From NCBI GenBank assembly GCA_015066205.1, contig SVOV01000014.1, positions 1-56,195 on the forward strand: DNA of 56,195 nt, read 5' to 3'. The translations under genes and the position numbers were made by a program. The notes below the pieces were generated by a model. It worked only from the letters and a program-made list of their open reading frames with translations, made no database searches and was not told where the DNA came from. Below are positions 26,039 through 36,441 of the stretch, piece by piece; position 1 is the first letter of the stretch, and the number at the start of each line of letters is the position of its first letter. The DNA comes from Oscillospiraceae bacterium (lineage in GTDB: Bacteria; Bacillota; Clostridia; Oscillospirales; Acutalibacteraceae).

Positions 26039-27214
26039 ATGGAATGGTTAAAGGATAAGAAAAAACAGACGGCACTGTGGATTATCGGTGTTTTCACCGC
26101 TTGCTCACTGATATTTCTTGCCGTTCAGAATATAGGCACGGTGGCGGGAGCTGTCGGCTATGTGATAAAGCTGTTCCTGCCTCTCATAATGGGCTTCGGC
26201 TTTGCCGTTGTCCTTGATGTGCCGTTGAAATTCTTTGAAAATCACATTTTTACAAAAACAAAGAAGCCCCGTCTTCTTAAAATGAAAAGGCCTCTTTGCT
26301 TTCTGATATCAATTCTTATAATAGTTGCAATTCTTGTCGGTGTCATAATGCTCGTTATCCCCGAGCTTATTGAAGCCGTCAAGGTCATTATTCAGATAGT
26401 GACGGATTTTGTAAATAAGCTTCTCGCAATGGATGAAGAGCAGATAAGAGAGCTTCCCCTCGGTGAACAGCTTCTTAATACCGACTGGAAGAAGATGCTC
26501 GAGTCTTTTCTCGATATGCTCAAAAACAGCGGCGGCAAGATAGTAAACACAGCCTTTACCACCATAGGCTCGGTTATAACAGCGGTTGTAAATGTGGGCG
26601 TTGCCCTCGTCTTTGCGGCATATATACTGCTGAGTAAAGATAAGCTTAAAAGACAGGGAGAAAGACTTATCCGCGCCTGGCTTCCCGAAAAGGCGGGAAA
26701 TACCTTCCTTTATGTCGTAAGAGTTGCCAACGAAAATTTCAGGAACTTTATTTCGGGTCAGACCCTTGAAGCTCTGATACTGGGCGGACTTTGTATGATA
26801 GGAATGTTGATCCTTCGTATTCCCTATGCTCCGATGGTCGGCGCTCTCGTGGGCGTTACCGCTCTTATTCCCGTAATAGGAGGCTTTATCGGAGCGGGAG
26901 TGGGTGCAGTTATGATTCTCACCCAGAATCCCCTGAAAGCCCTTATTTTCGTCATTTTCCTCATTGTTTTACAGCAGATAGAGGGTAATTTCATTTACCC
27001 CAAGGTAATGGGAAGCCGTGTCAGCCTCCCCTCAATGTGGATACTTGCCGCCGTCACCGTCGGAGGCAGTATAGGAGGCCCCCTCGGAATGCTCCTCAGC
27101 GTCCCCATAGCCTCAACCTGCTATGCTCTTATAAGAGAGATGACCGCCGCAAAAGAGCAGAAAAAAATAAAACCCGCAGAAGCACCCTCCGATCCCCCCG
27201 TCACACAAGAGTAA
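26039..27214 (+). CDS. AI-2E transporter family permease
   Basis: A 391-residue integral membrane protein with about eight hydrophobic segments, beginning at residues 14-32 and 38-60, and conserved late blocks (PYAPMVGALVGVTALIPVIG; GNFIYPKVMG; PSMWILAAVTVGG). This is the AI-2E/PerM/YdiK family, whose members include sodium- or proton-coupled exporters; the autoinducer name should not be taken as function. The C-terminus is Lys/Pro-rich. It has GGGAGCAG before the ATG and its own terminator. Confidence 0.9.
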   Translation: MEWLKDKKKQTALWIIGVFTACSLIFLAVQNIGTVAGAVGYVIKLFLPLIMGFGFAVVLDVPLKFFENHIFTKTKKPRLLKMKRPLCFLISILIIVAILVGVIMLVIPELIEAVKVIIQIVTDFVNKLLAMDEEQIRELPLGEQLLNTDWKKMLESFLDMLKNSGGKIVNTAFTTIGSVITAVVNVGVALVFAAYILLSKDKLKRQGERLIRAWLPEKAGNTFLYVVRVANENFRNFISGQTLEALILGGLCMIGMLILRIPYAPMVGALVGVTALIPVIGGFIGAGVGAVMILTQNPLKALIFVIFLIVLQQIEGNFIYPKVMGSRVSLPSMWILAAVTVGGSIGGPLGMLLSVPIASTCYALIREMTAAKEQKKIKPAEAPSDPPVTQE

Positions 27215-27238
27215 AAAACAAATAAAAAGCGAGGTGAA

Positions 27239-27272
27239 TGCGTGGGTGTCCTAAGGACACTCACGCAGTTTT
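27239..27272 (+). terminator. Terminator after AI-2E family gene
   Basis: A 13-bp stem TGCGTGGGTGTCC/GGACACTCACGCA (one G-T pair) with a TAA loop, then GTTTTACTT. Confidence 0.75.
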
Positions 27273-27350
27273 ACTTAAAGTAAAAAGCGCACTTACTCAC
27301 CACTTTTAGTGACAGTGCAAAATGCAGAATGATAAATTACAAATCTTAAA

Positions 27351-27423
27351 TACGGGAGGGGTGACCCCTCCCCTACGATAAACAAACCAACTCATCCGTA
27401 GGGGAGCGGTTTCCGCTCCCGTA
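27351..27423. repeat. G-rich double-hairpin element (copy in 27-kb locus)
   Basis: Two hairpins, GGGAGGGG/CCCCTCCC and GGGAGCGG/CCGCTCCC, are linked so that CCCCTACG pairs with CGTAGGGG and the outer ends TACGGGAG/CTCCCGTA also pair. The related copy at 35096-35165 has a different second stem (GGCGGGG/CCCCGCC) and different outer ends (GCGGG/CCCGC), yet all pairings hold. A short GTGCAAAATGCAGAATG tract precedes it. Confidence 0.75.
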
Positions 27424-27447
27424 TAAATCATATGTAATGTCTGCAAA

Positions 27448-27704
27448 GTGCCAACGGCACGAGCGAGGCTGACGCGGCTAAATTGACCTGCGGTCAGCTA
27501 AATTCACAACTGCGTTGTGAGCTAAATTGCTTCGCAGCTAAATTTTTGCCTACGGCAAAAGCTCCTCACAGCATAGAGCGTAAGCGGAATAAGGCGAAGC
27601 CTTCCTTCACATTTTCCGCAGGAAAATATTTCACTCATTCCGCAAGGAATGAATTTCACCCGAATATCATTCGGATTTCACCGACACTTCAGTGTCGATT
27701 TCAC
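27448..27704. repeat. Hairpin array A (AGCTAAATT and ATTTCAC linkers)
   Basis: The convergent interval between the AI-2E gene and the next minus-strand gene is a chain of short hairpins. Part one: GTGCC/GGCAC, then GACC/GGTC (27485-27495), CACAAC/GTTGTG (27505-27519), TGC/GCA and TTTGCC/GGCAAA, separated by AGCTAAATT. Part two: GGC/GCC, ATTTTCC/GGAAAAT (27611-27627), TCATTCC/GGAATGA (27635-27652), CCGAAT/ATTCGG (27660-27674) and CGACACT/AGTGTCG (27682-27697). The last four junctions are each the identical linker ATTTCAC (27628, 27653, 27675, 27698). The final linker abuts the terminator at 27709. The open frame across it is a by-product. Confidence 0.85.
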
Positions 27705-27708
27705 TGAT

Positions 27709-27742
27709 AAAAAAAGGGACTGCCCTGCAGTCCCTTTTTTTT
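27709..27742. terminator. Terminator at the stop codon of the hypothetical membrane protein gene
   Basis: Stem GGGACTG/CAGTCCC, extended by A-run/T-run, overlaps the stop codon of the minus-strand gene. It is symmetric, so it can terminate both directions, and it forms the last palindrome of hairpin array A. Confidence 0.85.
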
Positions 27743-28346
27743 ATCTTATTGCGCCCTTGCAGAGAACGGTTTCGGTTTCTGTTGTTTCGCCGTCCTCATT
27801 CTTGATTTCTCTTTCGATCTCCCAGTAGGGAACGAATACATCGTAGATCTCGCCGGCTTCAATGGAGCCTGCACCGATGATGTCGTACTTTTCAGCTGTT
27901 GTTTCGTCTGCTGTCACGGTTTCGTCATCGTCGCGTTCGATACCTGCTTTGTAGATATATTTAAGAAGAGAATCTGCACATTTTACATACTTACCCTTTT
28001 TGCCCTTGAAGGAAGCAACATCGCCGAACTTCTTGTTGAAGGCTTCCTTGAAGGCTTCGTTACCCTCAAGAGAGTTGACCTTTTCGTTCCAAGCGTCAAG
28101 AACAGCGTCTTTTCTGCCGGTTCTGCCTGAAGCAAGAAGGAAGAGGGGCTCATAGATATCAGCGAAGGCTTCAGCGTTATCGCGAAGACCGATGATGATA
28201 TCCTTTTTGGGTGAGGGCTTCATATCGTCAGCGGATTTTTTACCCTTGTTTCTGATAAGGAAGAAAGCAAGAACTGCGCCTGCGCCTACAAGAGCTGAAA
28301 TTATGCTTGCCCAGATAACATTATAGTTTACGATGTAAAAAAGCAT
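27741..28346 (-). CDS. Hypothetical membrane-anchored protein
   Basis: A 201-residue protein I cannot assign. Residues 8-31 form a single N-terminal membrane segment (VIWASIISALVGAGAVLAFF), followed by a Lys-rich stretch and a soluble helical domain (about 48-135) with an acidic C-terminal part that may bind a partner. It is expressed from a strong promoter 70 bp upstream and preceded by AAGGAGATATTC. The AAAAAAGGGACTG terminator overlaps its stop codon, and hairpin array A lies directly downstream on its transcript strand. Confidence 0.7.
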   Translation of the reverse strand: MLFYIVNYNVIWASIISALVGAGAVLAFFLIRNKGKKSADDMKPSPKKDIIIGLRDNAEAFADIYEPLFLLASGRTGRKDAVLDAWNEKVNSLEGNEAFKEAFNKKFGDVASFKGKKGKYVKCADSLLKYIYKAGIERDDDETVTADETTAEKYDIIGAGSIEAGEIYDVFVPYWEIEREIKNEDGETTETETVLCKGAIR

Positions 28347-28411
28347 TATGAATATCTCCTTTTTTGTGTTTGTTTCAACATAAAAATATAATTTATGTCA
28401 CAATCACTGTT

Positions 28412-28440
28412 ATTATATATATAAAAAACGGATTTGTCAA
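28412..28440 (-). promoter_or_regulatory. Sigma-A promoter of hypothetical membrane protein gene
   Basis: Minus-strand TTGACA (28435-28440) and TATAAT (28412-28417) with a 17-bp spacer: a near-consensus promoter. Confidence 0.9.
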
Positions 28441-28466
28441 TATAAATCGGGATGTAAAGAGAGGTA

Positions 28467-29660
28467 TTAAACTATGCGTTTTCTTAAAATATCTCCCTCG
28501 TGAAGCTTATGGGGACAGAAAATGTCAACCTTTTCCTGAACAAGATGCGCGCTTTCCCTGTCATTTCCGTGAAGATCCCTTATTGAGGTCACGGGGAAGG
28601 ACATACCTATCTTTGACGGGGAGAGTATTTCCAGAGTATCGCCCACATTGAAGCGGTTTCTCTGTTCGACTATATATCTTCCGTCACCCTTATCCTCGAG
28701 GACTATTCCCATAAAGGAGCAGGTCTGATGGTAAAACCCGTCATTATTGGGGTCAGCCTTGGCTTCACCGAAGAAAAAGCCTGAGGCAAAGGGGCGGTGT
28801 GAAGCACAGTCAAGCTCGTTTTCACATTCCTCGAGCGAGGCTTTCCCGTCCATAAAATGGCGGTAGGCGTTTACTACCGTTGCCACATAATAGGGGGATT
28901 TCATTCTGCCCTCTATCTTAAAGGATTTTACTCCCGCCTTTTCAAGACGGTCAAGGAATTCTATTGCCTTAAGGTCGGTGGAGCTGAGCACCGCCGTAGC
29001 ACCGTCCTCTTCAATTACGGGTAAGAACATATTCTGTCTTTTTTCTTCCATAAGATAGTAGTTCCAACGGCAGGGCTGTGAGCACTCCCCTCGGTTTCCC
29101 GAGCGGTTGGAAAGGAAGGAGCTTAAAAGACAGCGTCCCGAATATGCCATACACATAGCACCGTGAACGAAGACCTCAATTTCCATATCCTCGGGTATTC
29201 TGCCCTTAAGGTCCTCTATCTGTGCCATTGTCATTTCTCTTCCGAGAACCACTCTTTCAACGCCCATCTTATGATAGACCTCAATGGTTTTGAAATTCTG
29301 TGTGTTTGCCTGAGTTGAAATATGTACGGGAAGAGAGGGGCATTTTTCCCTGATCTCATAAACTGCCCCGAGGTCAGATACGATAACAGCATCAACACCT
29401 AAATTCTTAAGGGTGTTTGCGTAATCGCCCAGCTGTTCTATCTCCTCGTTCTCTGCAAAGCAGTTTACCGTTACATATATCTTTTTTCCTCTTTCGTGGG
29501 TGTATTCCACCGCTTTTTTCAGCTCATCAAATGAAAATCCCGCTCCCGATGCCCGAAGCTGTAAAAGAGGGCCTCCGCAGTATACGGCATCCGCACCGAA
29601 ATAAAGGGCGGTTTTAAGGCTTTCAAAGGAGCCCGCAGGGGCTAAAAGTTCAACATTCAT
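28467..29660 (-). CDS. U32 family peptidase-like tRNA/rRNA hydroxylation protein
   Basis: A 397-residue member of family U32, now linked to prephenate-dependent 5-hydroxyuridine formation in tRNA (TrhP) or hydroxycytidine in rRNA (RlhA) rather than to proteolysis. The start ELLAPAGSFESLKTAL and the core VFVHGAMCMAYSGRCLLSS plus RSGNRGECSQPCRW provide the conserved cysteines expected to hold an Fe-S cluster. A C-terminal beta domain follows FKIEGRMKSPYYVA. The length suits the TrhP group. It lies 4 nt after the dipeptidase gene on the minus strand. Confidence 0.88.
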   Translation of the reverse strand: MNVELLAPAGSFESLKTALYFGADAVYCGGPLLQLRASGAGFSFDELKKAVEYTHERGKKIYVTVNCFAENEEIEQLGDYANTLKNLGVDAVIVSDLGAVYEIREKCPSLPVHISTQANTQNFKTIEVYHKMGVERVVLGREMTMAQIEDLKGRIPEDMEIEVFVHGAMCMAYSGRCLLSSFLSNRSGNRGECSQPCRWNYYLMEEKRQNMFLPVIEEDGATAVLSSTDLKAIEFLDRLEKAGVKSFKIEGRMKSPYYVATVVNAYRHFMDGKASLEECENELDCASHRPFASGFFFGEAKADPNNDGFYHQTCSFMGIVLEDKGDGRYIVEQRNRFNVGDTLEILSPSKIGMSFPVTSIRDLHGNDRESAHLVQEKVDIFCPHKLHEGDILRKRIV

Positions 29661-29663
29661 TTT

Positions 29664-31064
29664 TTATTCTCCGTAGCAAAGCTCATAAATTATTGAAGCA
29701 TACATTTTAGTTGTGAGAAGAAGCTCGTCAATGACAGCAAATTCATCCGCACCGTGAATACGGTAGTCAGTACCGGGGAATTCGATTCCGAAGGCAACAC
29801 CGCCGGGAATCCCGTGGACATATGTACCGCCGCCTATGGAAAGGCATTTACCGGGAAGTCCCGTATATTCCTCATATACCTTAAGAGCAGTCTTTATTAT
29901 CGGAGCGTCCTCGGGCACGAAATGAACGGGTATCATTTCGTTTTCACCAACGGGTGAGAAGCCGTTTTCCGAAAGGGCTTTTTCAATTACAGCCTTTACA
30001 TTCTTTTCATCTGCTCCGAGGGGGCATCTTAAATCGAGTGCGCCCGTGAATTTTCCGTCTGAAAAATGAAGAACACCGAAATTAAGGGTAAGTGCGCCTG
30101 ATTTTTCCTCACTCATTTTAACTCCCGAGGATGTGCCGTCGGTCTCATTGTGGGGGAAGAGCCTTTCAAGGCTTCTGAATGAAAGTGCGGCTTCATTCTC
30201 CGTAAGAGGAAGTCTGTTTATAAGATAAACGAGAGCGGTTCCCGCATTGTTGCCGTTTTCGGGATGAGCTGCGTGAGCGGAAACCCCGAGAGCTGAAATT
30301 GAAAGAACTCCGTCATTTTCAGCCGTACTGAATGAAACGCCCGTTTCTTTCTCGCATTGCTTGATAATATCAGTAATTTTCTCTTCTTTTATTCCCGAAA
30401 TCACGGCTGATGCCTTACAGGGAACTATATTCTTTGTGTTACCGCCCGTAAAGGATAAAACTCTCTTTTCACCCCCGTTTTCTGCGGTCTTTGTGAAATC
30501 GGGTGCATATCTGCCCTTTTCGAGGTTTATAAGGGGATAATCCGCATCGGGGGAGAGGGTATAGGGGAGAAATTCTCTCTTGCTGAAATAATACTGCATA
30601 TCCTCACTGCCCGTTTCCTCACCGCAGCCCAGACACAGGCGGACACCTCTTTTGGGAGTGCCGAAAAGCTCTCTTACGGCTTTCATGGCATAAAGACAGC
30701 AAAGAGCGGCACCCTTGTCGTCGGTAGTGCCTCTGCCGTAGGCTTTTCCGTCCTCAATTACCATATTATAAGGCTCTTTTGTCCAGAAATCGCCCTCGTC
30801 AACCACATCAAGATGTGAAAGGAGCATAAGCACGGGGTCTTCTCCCAGAGTGATCTCTCCCGCATAGTTTTCAAAATTAATTACACTAAAGCCGTGGGAA
30901 GCGGAAATTTTTATTGCCTCCTCAAGAGCTCTTGCGGGGCCGTCGCCGAAGGGCTTACCCTCTTTCTTTTCCTCTCTTACGCTTTTTATATCAACAAGAC
31001 TTTTTAAGTCCCTGATAAAATCATTTTTCTGCAGATCAATATATGCTGAAATTCTGTCTTTCAT
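29664..31064 (-). CDS. pepV: M20 family dipeptidase (PepV-like)
   Basis: A 466-residue zinc aminodipeptidase. Metal and catalytic residues are seen in SHLDVVDEGD, GRGTTDDKGA (bridging Asp) and GCGEETGSED (catalytic and metal Glu), with a lid domain in the middle and a C-terminal GGGTYVHG block carrying the last metal His. It releases amino acids from imported peptides. The start is ATG 31064, preceded by GGGAGG at 7 nt. The frame is open a further 59 codons upstream, but that stretch is a dispersed repeat and not coding. Confidence 0.9.
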   Translation of the reverse strand: MKDRISAYIDLQKNDFIRDLKSLVDIKSVREEKKEGKPFGDGPARALEEAIKISASHGFSVINFENYAGEITLGEDPVLMLLSHLDVVDEGDFWTKEPYNMVIEDGKAYGRGTTDDKGAALCCLYAMKAVRELFGTPKRGVRLCLGCGEETGSEDMQYYFSKREFLPYTLSPDADYPLINLEKGRYAPDFTKTAENGGEKRVLSFTGGNTKNIVPCKASAVISGIKEEKITDIIKQCEKETGVSFSTAENDGVLSISALGVSAHAAHPENGNNAGTALVYLINRLPLTENEAALSFRSLERLFPHNETDGTSSGVKMSEEKSGALTLNFGVLHFSDGKFTGALDLRCPLGADEKNVKAVIEKALSENGFSPVGENEMIPVHFVPEDAPIIKTALKVYEEYTGLPGKCLSIGGGTYVHGIPGGVAFGIEFPGTDYRIHGADEFAVIDELLLTTKMYASIIYELCYGE

Positions 31065-31082
31065 ATATCCTCCCGTATTTAA

Positions 31083-31155
31083 ATGCAAAATGCAAAATGC
31101 TCCGGACTCACGGTACGCGGGAGGGGGAACCCCTCCCCTACGATAGGAGAACCGA
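31083..31155. repeat. TGCAAAA microsatellite and half G-rich hairpin element
   Basis: TGCAAAATGCAAAATGC (31084-31100) is followed by GGGAGGGGG/CCCCTCCC (31119-31137) and CTACGATAGGAGAACC. This matches only the first half of the double-hairpin element at 27351. It lies between the ligA stop and the dipeptidase start, both on the minus strand. Confidence 0.65.
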
Positions 31156-31251
31156 ATTTTCCTTAAGAGCTTCGACCGTCCCACCCGTATGAAGCACCGG
31201 CAGAAAACAGATGAAGCCGACCTTGGTTTGTGCACCGACAAGGCTCGGTTT

Positions 31252-33913
<2,662 letters not shown>

Positions 33914-33961
33914 AAAAGCCGCCTCTTGAAAAAAGTTTTTATATATTGTAAACTACTGACT

Positions 33962-34927
33962 ATGAAAGAATTTATAATTACAAAAAATGATGCCGATCAG
34001 CGTTTTGACAAATTCATCACGAAGACCGTGCCCCTTTTGCCTCAATCCCTTTTATATAAGTATCTCCGTCTGAAGAGGATCAAGCTCAACGGAAAGAAAG
34101 CGGAAATCTCAACAAGGCTCAAGGTCGGCGATAAGGTCGAGATGTATATAAATGACGAGTTCTTTGCCCCGAGGGAGGAGAAATATTCCTTTATGTCTGC
34201 GGGAAAGGAGCTTAGTATCGTCTATGAAGACGAAAATATAATGGTGCTCAATAAAAAGGTCGGTCTTCTCTCTCATCCCGATGAGGGGGAATATACGGAC
34301 ACTCTTATTACGAGAGTTCAGCGTTATCTCTATGAAAAAGGGGAGTATGACCCGAAAAACGAGCTTTCCTTTGCACCCGCACTTGCAAACAGAATAGACC
34401 GTAATACAGGCGGTATTGTCCTTGCGGCAAAAAACGCCGAAACTCTCCGTATTCTCAACGAGAAGATAAAAAACCGTGAAATTGAAAAGCGTTATCTTTG
34501 CATAACCATCGGCCGCCCGCCAAAAAAGAGCGGTATTGCCGAGGGCTTTATTGTCAAGGACGAGAAGAAAAACACCGTTACAGTCCTTAAAAACCCCGTA
34601 AAGGGCGGAAAAAGTATTAAAACGGGCTACAGCGTGCTTGAATCAAGAGGAGAGCTGTCCCTTGTGGAAATAGAGCTTTTCACGGGCAGGACCCATCAGA
34701 TAAGAGCGCATATGGCATCAATGGGCTGTCCTCTTCTCGGTGACGGAAAATACGGCACCAATGCCCTCAATAAAAAATACGGCGGCTACAAAAAGCAGTG
34801 CCTTTGCTCCTATAAAACCATATTCACATGGAAGACCGATGCGGGTATCCTCAATTATCTCAAGGATAAGTCCTTTGAGGTGGAGGACATATGGTTCAGA
34901 ACTGCATTTTATCATAATGAGTTATGA
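33962..34927 (+). CDS. RluA-family pseudouridine synthase
   Basis: A 321-residue enzyme that converts uridine to pseudouridine in rRNA or tRNA. It begins with an S4 RNA-binding domain (about 12-75) and continues into the catalytic domain with Asp146 in NRIDRNTGG, then FTGRTHQIRAHM and GDGKYG. The start is ATG 33962, which opens the S4 domain correctly; the frame extends upstream but overlaps the divergent EEP gene. Ribosome-binding sequence is weak. Its RNA target (RluC-, RluD- or YlyB-like) cannot be decided. Confidence 0.9.
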   Translation: MKEFIITKNDADQRFDKFITKTVPLLPQSLLYKYLRLKRIKLNGKKAEISTRLKVGDKVEMYINDEFFAPREEKYSFMSAGKELSIVYEDENIMVLNKKVGLLSHPDEGEYTDTLITRVQRYLYEKGEYDPKNELSFAPALANRIDRNTGGIVLAAKNAETLRILNEKIKNREIEKRYLCITIGRPPKKSGIAEGFIVKDEKKNTVTVLKNPVKGGKSIKTGYSVLESRGELSLVEIELFTGRTHQIRAHMASMGCPLLGDGKYGTNALNKKYGGYKKQCLCSYKTIFTWKTDAGILNYLKDKSFEVEDIWFRTAFYHNEL

Positions 34928-34984
34928 TAAAATGCAAAGTGCAGAATGAAAAACAAATCCTGAGAAATGTAACTCCGGCAAGGG

Positions 34985-35325
34985 CCGAAGGCACGAGCGA
35001 GGCTGACGCGGCTAAATTGACCTGCGGTCAGCTAAATTCACAACAGCGTTGTGAGCTAAATTGCTTCGCAGCTAAATTTTTGCCTGCTTTTCATTGCGGG
35101 AGGGGTGACCCCTCCCCTACGATAGAAGAACCAACTCACCCGTAGGGGCGGGGTATCCCCGCCCGCATAGAGCGTAAGCGGAATAAGGCGAAGCCTTCCT
35201 TCACATTTGCGGAGCAAATATATCACTCATTCCGCAAGGAATGAATATCACCCGCGTGACGGCGGATATCACTCGTTTCGAAGAAACGAATATCACTGCA
35301 TTGGTCAAAAGCTTTTGAACAATGC
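34985..35325. repeat. Hairpin array B (AGCTAAATT and ATATCAC linkers)
   Basis: Second array, also in a convergent interval. It begins GCC-GAA-GGC and GACGCGGCTAAATT, then GACC/GGTC, CACAAC/GTTGTG (loop AGC here, TGC in array A) and TGC/GCA joined by AGCTAAATT. It is interrupted by the double-hairpin element at 35096-35165, then resumes: GGC/GCC, ATTTGC/GCAAAT (35205-35219), TCATTCC/GGAATGA (35227-35244), CCGC/GCGG (35252-35265) and TCGTTTC/GAAACGA (35273-35289). The four junctions are ATATCAC (35220, 35245, 35266, 35290). The last linker leads into a palindrome (35298-35325) on the stop codon of the phosphatase gene. Confidence 0.85.
35096..35165. repeat. G-rich double-hairpin element inside array B
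   Basis: GGGAGGGG-TGA-CCCCTCCC followed by GGCGGGG-TAT-CCCCGCC, with CCCCTACG/CGTAGGGG pairing between them and GCGGG/CCCGC closing the whole. In array A the same element lies upstream of the array; here it sits inside it, between the two linker sections. Confidence 0.75.
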
Positions 35326-35760
35326 CTTGCAGCCTTTATAAATACATTCATAAGCTTCCTTGAATCTGCCGGTGTACCAGGGGTCGTCCACATCTCCTCC
35401 GCCGCAGTAATCGAGAAGCTTTTTTATTTTGTTTTCTTTGTCCTCTCCCAGCATCAGGGCAATGTTTCTCATATTCATTTTGTCCATGCCGATAAGAAGA
35501 TCGAAATTATTATAGTCTTCCCTTGTAAGTCTTCTTGCCCGTTTTTCACCGGGGTCGATGCCGTGAAGAAGAAGCTGTTCTCTTGCGGGAGGGTAGACGG
35601 GGTTTCCGATACCTCGGAAAATTTCATCATCGCTTGTGGCGGCGGATTCTATATAAAATTCATTTTCTCTTCCCGCCCGTTTTACCATATCCTTGAAAAT
35701 AAACTCTGCCATAGGACTGCGGCAGATATTGCCGTGGCAGATAAAAAGTATTTTAGTCAT
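35305..35760 (-). CDS. Low molecular weight protein tyrosine phosphatase
   Basis: A 151-residue LMW-PTP or arsenate reductase-fold phosphatase. The P-loop CHGNICRS begins at Cys8 and includes Arg14; the general acid Asp lies in VDDPWYTG near residue 126. In Firmicutes such enzymes dephosphorylate protein-tyrosine or protein-arginine residues, often affecting exopolysaccharide control and stress responses. It sits 8 nt after the shikimate kinase gene. Its last codons and stop form part of a palindrome that ends hairpin array B. Confidence 0.93.
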   Translation of the reverse strand: MTKILFICHGNICRSPMAEFIFKDMVKRAGRENEFYIESAATSDDEIFRGIGNPVYPPAREQLLLHGIDPGEKRARRLTREDYNNFDLLIGMDKMNMRNIALMLGEDKENKIKKLLDYCGGGDVDDPWYTGRFKEAYECIYKGCKALFKSF

Positions 35761-35768
35761 AATTTTTC

Positions 35769-36269
35769 CTACCGATTTTCTAAAAGTGAGAATATATTTT
35801 TAACACATTCCTCGGGAGTTTTATCAGTGCTCTCAAAGGTGATATCGGCATATTTTTCATAAAGGGGAGCTCTCTCCTCGTAAAGAGAAAGGATGCTCTT
35901 GCCCTTTTCCATGGCAATTCCCCTTGTGGTGATGTCGCCGAGTCTTTTTATCAGTTCAGAGGGTGCGACCTTCAGATAAACGCATATCCCGTTTTCTTTC
36001 AGCTTCTTCATTGCCCTTTCACCGTAAACGGCACTGCCTCCCGTGGCAATCACCGTATTGCTGAAATTCTCTCCGAGAATTATTTGCTCTTCCGTTTTTA
36101 TGAAATATGCCGTGCCGCTTTCGTTTATTATGTCCGAGAGTGCTTTTTTCGTTTTTCTCTGAATTATAAGGTCGGTATCCGTAAAATCCATAAGAAGCGA
36201 CTTTGCAAGAAGCACTCCGACGGTGCTCTTCCCCGCTCCCGGCATACCGATAAGAACAATGTTTTTCAC
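35769..36269 (-). CDS. aroK: Shikimate kinase
   Basis: A 166-residue P-loop kinase that phosphorylates shikimate in the chorismate pathway. It shows Walker A GMPGAGKST, the shikimate-binding Asp in FTDTDLII, and ATGGSAVY near residue 75. The start is taken as GTG 36269, with GGTGAT just upstream. Counting from the promoter, transcription should begin near 36281, so a start there would be leaderless. The gene pairs with the phosphatase; no other aromatic pathway gene is nearby. Confidence 0.88.
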   Translation of the reverse strand: MKNIVLIGMPGAGKSTVGVLLAKSLLMDFTDTDLIIQRKTKKALSDIINESGTAYFIKTEEQIILGENFSNTVIATGGSAVYGERAMKKLKENGICVYLKVAPSELIKRLGDITTRGIAMEKGKSILSLYEERAPLYEKYADITFESTDKTPEECVKNIFSLLENR

Positions 36270-36287
36270 TTTTATCACCAATAAATT

Positions 36288-36316
36288 ATTATATCATATA
36301 TTTTAATAAATGGCAA
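36288..36316 (-). promoter_or_regulatory. Promoter of aroK-phosphatase operon
   Basis: Minus-strand TTGCCA (36311-36316) and TATAAT (36288-36293), 17-bp spacer. The predicted leader is about 12 nt, unusually short. Confidence 0.75.
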
Positions 36317-36359
36317 CGGATTATAAGGTGAAAGATTTTTCGGAAATATTATTTTTTTG

Positions 36360-36388
36360 TTGACAGGAAAAGGGGGAGGGTATATAAT
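36360..36388 (+). promoter_or_regulatory. Promoter of metal-efflux operon
   Basis: TTGACA (36360-36365) and TATAAT (36383-36388), 17-bp spacer with a purine-rich spacer tract. The operator follows directly. Confidence 0.9.
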
Positions 36389-36398
36389 ATGTTTGAAC

Positions 36399-36418
36399 AT
36401 TTGAATGAATGTTCAAAT
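36399..36418. promoter_or_regulatory. ArsR/CadC-type operator
   Basis: ATTTGAATGAATGTTCAAAT contains TGAA-N6-TTCA, the arrangement bound by CadC/CzrA/SmtB repressors, with arms extended to ATTTGAA/TTCAAAT. An extra TGAACA half-site precedes it at 36394. It covers the expected start of transcription, so bound repressor would block initiation. Confidence 0.75.
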
Positions 36419-36441
36419 ATTAAAATATAAAGGGGTAGTTT

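Noticed and set aside
26039-27214. Quorum-sensing transporter role for the AI-2E family gene
   Set aside because: Family name alone; no luxS or lsr genes nearby and many members export ions instead.
27448-27704. CRISPR array
   Set aside because: Constant parts are only 7-9 nt, variable parts are palindromes of 10-18 nt, and no cas genes are present.
27483-27707. 74-residue frame across hairpin array A
   Set aside because: The peptide is just the hairpin and linker units translated; no ribosome site, and a similar broken frame in array B shares only the repeat part.
31065-31241. 59-residue N-terminal extension of the M20 dipeptidase
   Set aside because: It is read through a dispersed repeat; GGGAGG and the family start support ATG 31064.
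34924-35145. 73-residue frame in array B
   Set aside because: It overlaps the RluA stop, consists of array sequence and is interrupted by the inserted double-hairpin element.
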